Shown piece after piece: positions 39,092 through 51,455 of a DNA stretch of 64,000 nt. Below the pieces are notes generated by a model, which had not been told where the DNA came from, made no database searches, and was given only the letters and a program-made list of their open reading frames with translations. The number at the start of each line of letters is the position of its first letter. The stretch's first letter is position 1. The position numbers were made by a program, and so were the translations under genes. Source of the DNA: Taxillus chinensis (Eukaryota; Streptophyta; Magnoliopsida; Santalales; Loranthaceae). Location of the stretch: assembly GCA_023512835.1 (NCBI GenBank), contig CM042091.1, positions 45,656,284 to 45,720,283 of the forward strand, written 5' to 3'.

Positions 39092-39696
39092 CAGGGGTGA
39101 CTCTAGAATTTTTTTTAAGGGTGTTCAATATTTATTATGGAGATTGAATATAATATTGTATTAGGCTACAAGTAGGAAACTGATAATATATAGAAATATA
39201 ATAGCAGGTAATTAAACAAATATATTAAATATTACAAACATCAAACACTAGATATTCATGCATTTTAAAACTCTCTAAATTAAAACCCTAATAATTAAAA
39301 TTTCAATTGAATTTATTGATAGCATAATATTAAATAACCAATTATAAAAAATAATAGAAAAGCAACAACTAGAATTGAAAAAAAAAAAGACTAAGGAAGC
39401 CGAACCAATCATTTCAAAAGCCAAATACAAATTGTTTGAAAAGAGAGATAATTATCGCCCGAAGGTGAGATTATCCAACGCTAATCGAAAATTTAAAACT
39501 GATTGTCTAACGTTAACTAGCAAATGAAAGCAACAATCTAAATTTGAACACTCTCATAATATTTAATTAACCAAATAATCGATAAATCTTATTTTTGTAA
39601 TATTAAATTTATTTTTTTATTTATTATTATTTTAAAGGATGGGGCGGGCCAAGGTGTGTAGCTGCACACCCTTGCTAACATGTAGCGCCGCCCCTG
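39092..39696. mobile_element. Non-autonomous hAT element
   Basis: 605 bp. The left end caggggtgactctagaa, with aagggtg further in, is answered by cacccttgctaacatgtag and cgccgcccctg at the right. The flanking octamers agcaaatc and agcagacc agree at 6 of 8 positions, as expected for an old hAT 8-bp duplication. No transposase. Confidence 0.8.
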
Positions 39697-40460
39697 AGCA
39701 GACCCAATAGCTTCTTGTGGCTAACGTCGAACATTGTCACGTTCTTGAGTAGTCCAATGGACAATGGCAGAGATCCAGCTTCTTGTGGGGCGGTTAGAGT
39801 TGATGTGGACGGGAGAAGCTTGGACAACGTGTGATTTGAAGAGTCTACAATGTCTCGCTATATATGGCAAGAGAGTCATGTTTACTGTAGCTCAAAGTTA
39901 CAAATTTAAATCTTAATGAGACATACCAATGTAGAATTTTTTTTTTATAATATTCATCGATTTTTACAGTTTGATGATACGAAAATCAATGCTCTAAGCA
40001 TGTAGAATTTAAATATTAGTTGAACTGTGAGGTGGTGTGAAGAGTGGATCACATACCAAACTTTTTGCTTACGTTATATTTTATATTTTTTAGGTGCTAC
40101 CATAGATTAGGGTGAATCCTACTTTATTAATGTAATACTTTGGACTACGTATTTTATGTTATTTATTTTTCTACCAAATATAGTAAAAGTTGTATTTTTG
40201 AGATGTTATGTTCTATTGTGTTGGCAGTTGCATTACTGGATATTATATTTTACGACTTGCTTTGTGCAGTGACGGATTTAAGGGGGGCCGACCGGGGCCA
40301 TAGCTCTCCCCAAATTTTAAATTTTTTTATTATATATATACTTATATTAGAATTTTAAAATTTAATTATAATAAAAAAATATATAGTTATAGTTATATTT
40401 ATATGTGTGTGTATATATATAAATATAAATTTTAATTATAGCTATATATATAATAATTAG

Positions 40461-40499
<39 letters not shown>

Positions 40500-41374
40500 C
40501 TTGCGATTTAAAAGATTATCAATTTAGATCAATTTAATTTATTAATTTTTTAAATTTTTGAAAGTTGAAATGATATAAAAAAAATAGTATGTTTGCACAT
40601 TAATACTAATATATATCAAATTTATAATTTTAAAAGTCTTAAAATTAGATAACATAGTTCACAAACATAACACATCATGCATTAACAAACCATTTCAAAT
40701 AAATAAATTTAAAAACATAAAATAAAAAAAAGTAAATGACTATATTGTTGAGTTCGGTTTAATTTAAATTGCAGTTTTGAAATTTTAAAACAAATCAAAC
40801 CGACAATATTATTTGGTTTCAAATCCAACTAAATCGATTTTGTTTTATTTTGACGGTTTGATAAATTAAATTATTGCTTTTGGAGGGTCGGTTTAGTTCA
40901 ATTTTAGTAGTTTAGTATTTTACCCCTAACTTATATGATGTTAATCGTAATTTTAGATAACAGATGTATGTTACACAGTTTATATTTCGGTATCCTGAAC
41001 TTTCTAGATCTAGCTTTGCAGTCATTTGGAGATGGACTCAGTAAAAGTCTCAGTAAAAGTCTCAAAAATTAAAATAATATGTTTAAGTTTGATAAATATA
41101 TGATTGACAAATTTGTCGAAAACTATATTATAATTAAAAAACAATTTTGTTCGAAAAGAGTTGCAAAAAATTGTCAAATCAAATGTCATTCAAAATCACA
41201 TCGCCCAAGTAGGATTACGCATATCAAGAAGCTTTTTCTCAAAAAGCCATATGTGAACCCTGCTTTTGAACACACATGAAGTTTAATACATGAACAGATG
41301 CTGTATCATTCAAATGAAGATTAATATATGAAATGGGTATGGTTTTGCGTGCCCAGTTGTTTTTTTTCCCACAG
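39697..41374. other. AT-rich spacer downstream of gene C
   Basis: Contains a hAT-like single end, cagtgacggatttaagggg, at about 40267 with no partner found, and a (TA)n microsatellite at about 40461-40496. No gene seen. Confidence 0.5.
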
Positions 41375-44300
41375 CTACCGTCCTTCGATGATCGTAATAG
41401 AAATCTCATTGCTTGGATTGTTCTTATTCCCGCAACTTGATGAAGTGTCTGCGCCTTCAAATGGGTTTCTATCCACAAAGAAACCAGGTTGTCTGGGCCG
41501 AGGCAATGGACCCTCACTGACTAGCATTGGAACGACAAAAGACATATTCGGTCTGTCTTCTGGGCGTTGTTGAACGCACAAGAGACCAATATGAATGCAT
41601 CTCAAAGCTTTTAATATATCGTAGTCCCCATATGATGAATTGATTAGCTCAAGAGGTTTGCCTTCTTCCCATAGACTCCATGCCTAGAGGATACCAAAAC
41701 CAACAGTCATTCACCAGAAACGAAACACATTAAAATTGCAACATTTATGTTGTAAGATGTAACACTTACATGTCCTATAAGGTTATGGTTGTGGCTTGGG
41801 TGGTGAAACCCCCTATTTCTTTCTCCACTCACTATCTCTAACAAAAGTACACCAAAACTAAACACATCGGATTTTACTGAGAATAACCCATCTATGGCAT
41901 ACTCAGGTGACATATAACCACTGCACAAAATCAATTTGTTAAAGCCTGAAAGTGGAAGGTCTGTTGAAATAAACATTTGACTTACTATGTTCCAATGACT
42001 CTTTTTGTTTTTGATGCTATCTCATCACTTCCGAAACATCTGGCCAAGCCAAAATCGGAAATTTTGGGATTCATATCAACATCGAGTAGAACATTACTTG
42101 CTTTGAGATCTCGATGGATAATCCTCAATCTGGAATCTTGATGAAGATACAGAAGACCCCTGGAAATTCCACATATTATGTGGAAACGCAAAGGCCATCC
42201 TAGCAGTTTGCCCCTTGTATGATCTAGAAAATTAGTTTTGTATTCAAGTCAATCTCACCAAATGAATAACATGGATATGGTAGTAAATCATAACCCACTA
42301 AATTTAAATGAGAGATGCACCAAAAATGAAGTAGTCCAAGCTTTTGTTGGGCATGTATTCGTAGATTAGAATCCGTTCTTCTCCTTCAATGCAACAACCA
42401 AGAAGTTTCACGAGATTTCGATGCTGAAGTTTCGCAATTAGGGTAGCTTCATTTTTTAGTTCATTTAATCCTTGTCTCGATGTTACAGATAGCCGCTTCA
42501 TTGCAACTTGTCCAGTTGCAAGAGTCCCCTGAAGATCACAACCCATAAAGAGGTAATAATCAATAACATTTCAATAACTGACATTGTCAACAAAATGTGC
42601 ATTCGGTGTATAGCAAATTTACCTTGTAAACGGATCCAAACCCACCTTCTCCAATTTTATTGTTCTGCGAAAAGTTACTAGTGGCCTCAATGATTGCAGC
42701 TAGGCTGTAATATGGTAGTTCGAAGTCTCCCTCTCGTCCTTCATTATTTTGATATTTTCCACTTTTCCCTGCCTTTTCAAAAATAGAGAACATAGACTTC
42801 ACATTAGCACTTGCCTTTGGCAAACTAGAGGTGCAATAATGCATCTGAATTGAAGTGGGTGTTCAGCGAAGTAGAAAGTGTATCAGTTTTGACCTCTTAA
42901 AATTTTCCTCTTCACAGTGTAACCGATTATAAGCATTCCACAGGCAACAGCAATGGCGATGGCAACAGCGACAACAGAAATTACTGCTCTTTTCTTTTTT
43001 AGCCTATTTCCCAACCCTTCATTGGTAAAAATCGAAACAACAAATGATCAGAACTAAATAAGGAAAAAAAAAGGAAATTTGTTTAAGCTATCAGAGCACA
43101 TCCAAACTGGCTTGAATTCCAAACCTTGCATTCGGATGTACAGCTCTTGACCACTCTCAGACTTTCTGATATCAATCAGATCGCCAAACCACATTGCACA
43201 ACCACTACCTTTTCCCCTGATATCTGAGTTTGTGTAAGCAGTGCATGAGCAATTGGACAGGCATTTTGCTCTGCACTCCTTGAGGCTCATACTGGTGTTC
43301 AACCATGTATATGAAGTATCGGGCAATTTCACTCCTTCAAATTTGGCAAACCCATCTCCTTTCTGACAGTTCAGTGGTTTGTCCCTAATGCATCCTTGTG
43401 ACCAGTCCATCAAACCCCATCTCTCCAAAGATTTAGGCTTGAATCCGTGCAAACACTGGCAAACTGGTGACTCAGTGAAGATGCAAATGCCATTGGCACC
43501 ACACAGGCCATAGTTGTCACAGTTATCCCTTGGCGCAGATGAGTATACCTCCCAAGCTTGATGTGCTTGGACCCATATCAAACGGTTCCGTGAATCATTA
43601 GTTTCGTTCACAACAAGTACAGAAATCAAAGATGTGCTCTTGAGGTGGTAAGTGTAGTACACCTCCGAACTGGTAGAGACAAATGTGTAGTCATAAACTG
43701 GATTTTGGATCATGCCAGTAGCGCCGCTGAACCGAATGCCATTCCATGGCCCTGATCTAAAGTACTTGGAGGAGCCTTTCCAGACGACTGTCTCAGGGTA
43801 GTTATTGAGTTCCACTTTATAGGTGAGCTCTCCAGGGGACGGATCATCAGCGCTCTTCCATGAGGTGATGTTCCGATTAAGGCCTGTCTTCGAGTCCGAC
43901 CCAAGTCTCATCCCTTGCAGCAGCGTGTCCGAAGGATAGTCAAAGCTTTGCCACAAATACCTGTCCGGCTCATTCCCGTCTTTCTGGTCCCTCAATACAA
44001 GGTTTCCAGATTCCAGGAGCTGTGCTACTGGACTGTTCACGGGTTCATTCTGCGAGCCTGAAGATGACCAAATGAGGGAAGCTTCATCACCAGCTCCACT
44101 GAGAAGCATCAACCTGCCGATACCACTGACTGTCAGCACGCCCGATGAGTCATTGATGGGTTTTTGTCGATTCGCAACCCAAACAACCCTTCTAACTGGG
44201 ATGTTCTTGTACCAGAGACCAAGATAACGGATGGAGGAATTCCCTGGGCTGAAGAACCCCAACTCAAAAGTTCCTCCTTCAGAAACCAAAGTGTCACCGT

Positions 44301-44403
44301 CCCTCAAGGATTGGAGCGGAGAAATGGTGTCACTTGCAACGGAGATTCTTGGGAAGGCCAAGAATAATTCTACACATACCAACAGGAAATGAAAGGTGGC
44401 CAT
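41375..44403 (-). CDS. G-type lectin S-receptor-like Ser/Thr kinase, gene C
   Basis: Third gene of the array. Exons: 44403-43125, 43016-42894, 42768-42623, 42528-42321, 42223-41986, 41920-41770 and 41683-41375; the spliced frame is open for 817 codons. Signal peptide (1-24), B-lectin ([17 protein letters not shown]), S-locus domain ([12 protein letters not shown]), Cys-rich segment (CGANGIC), PAN domain ([15 protein letters not shown], then GCAMWFGDL), membrane helix in exon 2 (about 438-458), kinase glycine loop [11 protein letters not shown] ending at 516, lysine 527 (in QVAMK), HRD 622-624, DFG 642-644, Tyr before GYMSPEYA. Exon 3 was started at the ag before 42768; an earlier ag leads to a stop. 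Odd: LGWP replaces the usual LDWP near the start of exon 5. Exons 5 and 6 have exactly the same lengths (238 and 151 nt) as in A and B. Introns are the shortest of the three. Confidence 0.93.
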
Positions 44404-45510
44404 CGATTGCCAACCTTTTTTTTCTCTTCCAGCTAGTGTTCGCTTAGTTCCAATTCACAGCTAAAACTTGAAGCAGAACAAGCGACAGTATGTATCTAGC
44501 TTATTATATATAGCAGGCATTTTCTTAATGCTTCTTAAATCTCAAGTCAAAATCCCAGAGAAATCATAATCTTACTTAATCCATAAGTGATACAGATTAA
44601 TGTTCCCATAGCAGTTGAATATGGAACATGCAGAGATGAAGGGGAACGGAATCTCGGTACACTTCCTCTGACCAAAAGACATTTTAGAAGAGCATCATCC
44701 ATTCACCATGTAACACTTACCTCGCACTTGGGAGTTGGGAACAATCCAAAACCTCCTTATACTAAATCAATTCTAGGATGGACTAGAAATGAAGTAGCAT
44801 CCGAAGAGCAAGAACATTCCGGAGGAGTAAGAGATAACGGTAGAAAACCAAACGATTGTTCTCGATTCTTTATTTTTGGAGAGGTTCGTCCAATTATAAA
44901 AGGTTTGAGGAGTTCTTCAATTTTGAGTCGAGCCTTTTGTCTGCGTGCGAGATGAGCAAGAGGAGCCTGATGTAGCCCGCGGGCCTTCCAGCAAGTCGTC
45001 ACACGTAACGAGTACTCCCGAAGTGGCTTGTTTTTTAGTGCCGCCCTAACTGCCACGTGGGGCTCTATCCAAAAGCGACTGCTACCAACTATTTATGTGA
45101 GTCGACCAAAAATGAAACATCACGTCATCAACCGTAACTTTTTTTTCTTCTTTTGGTTCTGATCTAAAAACTTTCATTTTGACGTTAAAAAAATAAAAGA
45201 AAAGAAAAAATTGTTTAGGAAAAAGACTGCAATAACTCAAAAGTCAAACCCCGTAAAAAAGAATTTAAAATTGTAATTCAATTTTTTATATATATACCCA
45301 CGCACTTAATTAAACAATTAATATATATATCCTATAGAAAATTTTTAATTCCTCAAAAATATTTCTACTCAATTTTCATCATTTAATGAATCTAAATTCA
45401 TGCATCTTAATTATAATTTATTTTATTACATTAAAATTTCAAAAGTCGGCTATAAAAGCGTTGATACACTATTGTGGGCCATTAGAGGAAAATAACTCAA
45501 ACCAGCAAAC
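44404..45510. other. Upstream region of gene C, no gene seen
   Basis: The likely promoter of receptor kinase C lies next to 44403 (ttatatatagc at about 44503-44513 is TATA-like). Beyond it are GC-moderate sequence and an AT-rich stretch. No gene recognised. Confidence 0.45.
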
Positions 45511-45513
45511 TAA

Positions 45514-46187
45514 GAGCGTGTTTGGTTATAGTCTTTTTTTTTGGTTTTCGGTACTCAAATGCAGAAAACCATCATTTTTTTTTATGTTTTTGAAAACAAA
45601 CTGTTTTCAAATGCATTAAAATGAAAACACATTATACATGTTTTCTATTTGGTGTTTTTGTTTTCGTTTGTTTTTCGGTTATCCTGCCGCCGCTGCCAGC
45701 CTCCAACCCCAGACTCGCCCACCCCCCCCCCCCCGCGCGCGATCCACCCGACGCAACCCCCCTCACCCAGCGCGACCTCCCCCCCCCCCCCACCCGCCGT
45801 TAGATCTACCCCTCCGACAACCGCCCGGCGACCTCCCCCACGGCTCAAACCCCCTGCGCACGACTCCCCCCCCACCCGGCGCGACCTCCCCGCGCACGAC
45901 CCCCCCGGCGCGACCTCTCCCCTACGCACTTCCCCCCCGGCTCGACCCCCTTTGCGCACGACCTCCCCGCTGTCAGATCCCCCTCCCCCGGCGACCTCCC
46001 ACTGTGACGAGACGACCTCGAGCCTCCCCCTCCACGTATGGCGCACGAAAAATAAAAGCGATAAAATGAAAACCAAAAGCGAAAAACGACGACCAAACCA
46101 AAAAAACATATTGAATGACAAATTTTTAAAATAATTGAGTATCGGTTTTCGGTTTCCGAAAACAGAGAAGCAGTGCCAAACATAGCC
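45514..46187. mobile_element. Tourist/Harbinger-type element with C-rich core
   Basis: The left end gagcgtgtttggttatag and right end gtgccaaacatagcc form terminal inverted repeats, with TAA on both sides (45511-45513 and 46188-46190). AT-rich arms (gttttgaaaacaaact style) enclose about 320 bp of C-rich sequence (about 45690-46020) with C runs. The proline-rich open frames across the core are composition effects. No transposase. Confidence 0.82.
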
Positions 46188-46989
46188 TAATACCTTATGG
46201 GCAATTTTTGAAAATTTAATGTAAAAAATAAATAAAATTTACGATTGTATGAATTTGGATACGTTAGATGATGAAAATAATAAATTAAAATTTAAGTAAA
46301 AAATTATTGATTAATTAGAATTTATGCATTAATTGTTTAATTAACAGTATAAGTATATATATATAATTGCATTAAATTTTAAAAAGTTGTTTTAGCTTAT
46401 TTGTAGGGGCACAAATGCAGGTTTGATGGTACAAAGTGCAAGTAGGGGCAGCGGCTGGCTACCTCAGTAGGATTTATCTAATTTTTGATGTTTGTTGATT
46501 GATGATATGTTAAATGATGAGTTAAACGATTGTTGATGATTGTATCACTTCTGGATTTCTCTATAATTTGATAGTATGATTATGACTTGATATGATTGTG
46601 GTTGTTGTGGTGGGTAAGGGCACTACCCCAAGGTTGTATGCTTGACATCTATTAATGTAATTGTAATTATTGTGATATAAGTAAAGGTATGATAGGTGAC
46701 TAAATACATTTAACAATGATTGAAGGTTTACAAGATATTATTACCAAACCTATAGGGTTTAAGCTTGTCGAGGCTTGAAATGGTATGATGATTGACAAGC
46801 CTATAGGGTTTGAGCTTGTTAGTACTTAAGATGATATGATGAATTATGTTATGATATGTGTCATGTCCTTAATTGGGACTTATCTGTCCACTCAAGCTTG
46901 ACCCCATTCTGAGTCAAAGTTGTCATTGGCGTTGCTAACTGAGATAACCCTTCTACGGAGGATTCATAGTACGCTGTCAATACCAAGAA
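46188..46989. other. Spacer with a two-copy tandem phrase
   Basis: The block aagcctatagggtttgagcttg occurs twice about 50 bp apart (about 46755 and 46800). It may be the 5' part of the older LTR that ends at 47298. No gene. Confidence 0.45.
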
Positions 46990-47298
46990 ACTATATATTC
47001 TACATAAGTCTTATTTTAGAATAAGGCATCGATTTTACATATTAAACAAAAACTTAGAAAAACCCAAGCTTTAAAAACACTAGTAGAATTTTCTAACTTC
47101 TAAGATAAGTACCAATGTAAGGTATTGTGGGGGATGCTAGCTATTGCATACATGTAACTAACTCTTGTACTTAAGCTTTGTAACATAGACCAGTTAGGTG
47201 ACCAATCGTATCCTAAAAATAGTCGGTGGTGACTATATTTTCTATCACGTTAGGTTTAGTTTTAGCTCGTCCCATAGGGCCTGGTTAAAAACTGATGA
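46990..47298 (+). mobile_element. 3' end of an older LTR, interrupted by the solo LTR
   Basis: Matches the last 300 bp of the 53286-55807 LTR: the gtcggtggtgactat phrase, ttaggtttagttttagc, then gggcctggttaaaaactgatga. The final tgaca of this LTR appears on the far side of the inserted solo LTR at 49176-49180. Its 5' end was not resolved. Confidence 0.7.
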
Positions 47299-47457
47299 TG
47301 TGAGGACCCATGTTCTTGGTCCTAGGAGTGGACCTTATTTTAGAGTGAGAATAGAGATAAATAGATGTGTGCATGTGGCTTGTTTGAGGGTTTCGTGTAT
47401 TAGGGTAATTTAGTTATTAAAGGGGAATAATATATAAAAGAAATGAATTAAAGAAAA

Positions 47458-47493
<36 letters not shown>

Positions 47494-49170
47494 TGTTTTT
47501 CTCCATGCATATTCCATCTTGCACAAGAGAGAAAGAGACAAAGAGAAGGAGACACTGAGAGAGAAGTGAGAGGAGGATCCGTGGAGCAAGAGTCTTTCAA
47601 TACAATTCGTGACCAGAGGTAGGTGGTTATGTTTCCTTATACCCATACTTGTTTGAGAATGCTATGAATTTGGTTGGAGAGATTTAGGGTTATAATCTTA
47701 TTCATGCCTTTAGACATAATATTACGTGAAAGAATGGATTGTGACTCATATAAACTTGTTTGAAAGCAAAAGATACGTGGAATGAAGATGTTTGTGGCTT
47801 AAAAACCCTATTTAGGGTGTTAGAAGTCAAGTTTGGGTCAAAACAAGGTGAAAAGGCACGCTGGAATGGAGCAATTGATCGTCGTCGTCGATTTGTACAG
47901 TTTTTCTTATACAAATCGAGCTGGTGTACAGGTCGACCTGCATAGATCGACCTAGTGGTCGGGTCGACCTTGTCGAGTCGACCTAAATGGTTCAATCTAG
48001 GTGGTTTTCTTCTGTTTTCTACCCCTTTCTTCATAGTTGAATTCTAAGAGTTTGTAGAGAGTTTGAGGACTTTTGGGGGTATTTGTGGTGTTCTAAACTG
48101 TATTATGAGGATGTATTATTTTTTAAGTTATGATATACCTATGAGAGGTTTATGTGATATATGACTTTGTATTTGATTTGAGTATTAAGGTCCCACTGGG
48201 GACAGTCCTAGATTGGACATGAGTATTGAGATCCCATGGGGGACAGTCCAAGATTGGACATGAGTATTGAAGTCTCATGGTGGATAGTCCTAGAGTGGAC
48301 ATGAGTATTGAGTCCCATGGGGGACAGTCCTAGAGTGGACATGAGTATTGAAGTCCCATTGAGGACAGTCCTAAAGTGGATATAAGTATTGAGGTCCCAT
48401 TGGGGACAGTCCTAGAGTGGACATGAGTATTGAGGTCCCGTTGGGGATAGTCCTAGAGTGGACATGAGTATTGAGGTTTATTTGAGAACAGTCCCAAAGT
48501 GGACATGAGTATTGAGATCCTAGTGAGAGAATATCCTAGAATAGACACAAGTATTCAGGTCCTCTTTAGGGGGGCAATTCGAGTGTGGACATGAGACCGT
48601 CCTAAAGTAGACAAAACCTTTATGTTACTTTCATTAATTGAACTGTGATTATATTGCTTCTTGTATATACATTTTACTACATTGACACATAGATCCACTG
48701 AGCATATAGAGGTAAAGAAGTTGGGTTGGTCCAGGAAGACTTGATCCCTATTGAGCTATGGCTTGCTCACCCATCTTTGATGTCTCTTTTATAGGTCCTA
48801 GCATTAGATAGGAGATTATCTTATAAGCAGAAGCATCCCCTTTCTGCTTAGTTTTCTTTCTTTGACATGTTATGTTGTTTGGGACATTGTAAACTTTTGA
48901 CACGGAGATTGATGTATACATTGAGTTTATGTATTGAGACACCATGTTTTGAGGCTGGTGATCCTATTTATTATGTGATGCATTGTTATATATGTGGAGT
49001 GCTTATTGTATGGTTTGTGCATAGTATAGTGTAATTATGATAAGTTTAGGGACAGCAGCCTAGAGGGAGCCTTATTTAAGTGGCCATACACCACCTCATT
49101 GTCCTCCTAGGTGTGAGGCATGAGGCATCACTAACCGGTTTTTCAGTGTTAGAAAATTTGGGGCGTAACA
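47299..49170 (+). mobile_element. Solo LTR, family 1 (1872 bp)
   Basis: Begins tgtgaggaccc and ends ggggcgtaaca (TG...CA), flanked by the perfect 5-bp duplication GATGA at 47294-47298 and 49171-49175. No internal region or second LTR, so it is a solo LTR left by recombination. A decayed relative lies at 12840-13767. It carries an (AG)n run (about 47463-47490) and the 41-bp tandem array. Confidence 0.9.
48175..48595. repeat. 41-bp tandem array inside the solo LTR
   Basis: About ten units of roughly 41 bp with the form gagtattgaggtcccattgg, ggacagtcctagagtgg, acat; one unit is a base short and the last two are diverged. Each unit contains paired ggtccc/gggac half-sites. It is not a CRISPR: there are no unique spacers. 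Confidence 0.88.
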
Positions 49171-49180
49171 GATGATGACA

Positions 49181-49964
49181 TTGATCACCAAGCTAATTGC
49201 ATCCTTTTTCTTATCCTTTATATATATCTTGATTTTGTCTTATCTACCTTGTTTTCTTTATTTTCTTTTCCTTGGTTTTTTTAATAACATATGATGACAC
49301 TCATAACATTATAAGGTATATAAAACAGATGGCAAACTTTGCTGAACTCTTATGCATGTTTGGTACATGGTAATAAAATAAGAGAGAATGCAATCAACAT
49401 AAAAATGACATTACCAAGGGAATAAAAATAAGATTCAAATATTTTCACTCCTTGTTTGGTATCCTGAGAGCAGTAATAGTAGTTTCTCAATTATTTTCTC
49501 TAAGTTTATAGTTTTAAACTACTTTTTACTTCTTTATATAAATATATACCACAATAGATTTTCTTAATCATTTCTTATATTATTAAAATAATATTTTATA
49601 CTCTTTTTTATTCATTAATAATTTTTTATAATTAATACGAATGAAAATAAAAGTTGTGCAAAACATGAAGGAAAGTGGTAAGAAAAATAAAATTTTAATT
49701 ATTTAATAATCATAAGGAGATGACAGTACTTGTGGGCATATATTGTATAAACTACATGGATAAAGTTAAATATGACTTTTATTGTATGCATGATTTTTTT
49801 TACTTTTTTCCCTAAATAAAAGAAAACCGATTTTTATATGAAATCTATTAATAGTACTTATGAATGAAATAAAAAGGAATCCCTTCCCCATGTTTGGTAT
49901 ATAGGAAATGACAAGGTTAAAACAAATTTTCAAGCCAAAATTACTTTAAAGCCTATGTATGACC
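49181..49964. other. AT-rich spacer with a Harbinger-like left end
   Basis: The phrase tgcatgtttggtacatgg (about 49354) is inverse-like to ctcgtataccaaatatg at 53268-53284. Each lies next to TTA once the later LTR insertions are discounted. An old element split by nested LTRs is possible. No gene. Confidence 0.35.
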
Positions 49965-50845
49965 TGTAAGACCCGCAAAATTTTTAGCTATTTAAGTTCT
50001 TACTTAAAGAGTAATAATAAAAAATAATAATAATGTTATTGTTAACAATGTTAGAAATGATATTTTAGATATTATCACGATAAAAATAAGCACCCAATAT
50101 AGTCATTCAAATAACATGTGACTAATAAGTAGTGTTAGAATAGTAACTAACCGTTATGAATAGTATCCGTTTGGACTTCCATAAATAGGTATGAGCATGA
50201 GATTTTATTTATAAGAGAGTATAAGTGAAGAAGAATAATAAGAGTTATGGCTCAGTTCTCAAGATCGCCATCCGAGAATAGATCGCAAAGATCGGCACTA
50301 CGACTTGAAGTTACAAAGCCATGCTTTTATAGATGAGCTAAATGCTCGTGTCCAATGGCTGCAATATAATGCAACGAGACACGGGAGAAGTTTGAGGTTA
50401 TTGAGACAACTAGACAATGCGAATGAGGGATTAGCATCGCACCTACGCTAATATAATTCAAGAAATTTTCGAAGGCCATAGAATATGATATTAATGTTTA
50501 TATTTAAGTTTATAATATTTTATGCTATAATGTTATCTTACTTTTATTGTTTAGTGATTATGCAATTATATTATTTTATCCGCGTAAATATTAAATACGT
50601 TATAAAAATAATAATAAAATAATTTCTTATATGTCATAAAAATTTTAGATCTTTTATATTATGTCATTTAGTTTCTTAAACCAAATTACTAGGGTAAGTA
50701 AGTATTACAAGCCTTAACTTTACCAAAAGTATAAAACATAGGTAAGGCCCAAAAATTTGAATGAGGTAGATTGGAAACACGGTTGGCCTTGCCACCTCGT
50801 ATATACATAGCCTTAACTTTACCACCTCGTATATACATACATGGT

Positions 50846-50920
50846 CCCCCCCCCCCCCACACACACCACCCCCGCCCCCCCCCGCCCCCCCCCCCCCCCC
50901 CCCCCCCCCCCCGCCCCCCC
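50846..50920. repeat. Long poly-C tract with few interruptions
   Basis: About 75 bases almost wholly C, with a short acacac interlude and single G interruptions; G-rich on the minus strand. Such a tract can form G-quadruplex or i-motif structures and is prone to assembly error. Confidence 0.9.
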
Positions 50921-51417
50921 TAATTATTTTAAATTATAGTATTTTATCATAGCGTTATCATTCTAAATTCAAGTGAAAAGATGAGAATATTAACTTATGT
51001 TTTTATTTTTATTTTAAGGTCTAGATATCGGAAGATTGTAAGGAACGACTTCCAAAATGAATTCCCCGACAATCGCCTTCTTCTTCTTAAGCCCCAATTG
51101 TTAATCTTCAACCCCCACCCCAGCCCCCTATCCCCATCCTTATCTCCCCCTAATCGTCCCCTTTAGACCCGTGTCTAATATCCCCTTGTGTTAAGGTGGA
51201 AGACACGTAGGAAAAATAAGCTTATCGAACGTCTTTTCCGTTCACCCATTACAGAAGTAAATCTTATTCAAAAACTCTCAAGGCTAAACCTAGTTAGCCC
51301 ACTCAAGGCTTATGATGCATAGGATCGAAATAGGATATGGCAAATGAAGTGGGAACCCAAATAATATTCAACCCCCCCACCCGGTACCCTGCCTATTAAA
51401 AGATATAAGTTAAAGTA

Positions 51418-51420
<3 letters not shown>

Positions 51421-51452
<32 letters not shown>
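51421..51452. repeat. (TA)n microsatellite
   Basis: Uninterrupted ta run of about 16 units. Confidence 0.95.

Positions 51453-51455
<3 letters not shown>

Noticed and set aside
45638..46183. Several proline- or glycine-rich open frames on both strands
   Set aside because: They are a composition effect of the C-rich core of a TIR element; no conserved domain.
48175..48595. Regular repeats resembling a CRISPR array
   Set aside because: Units are contiguous, with no unique spacers, in a plant LTR; it is a minisatellite.
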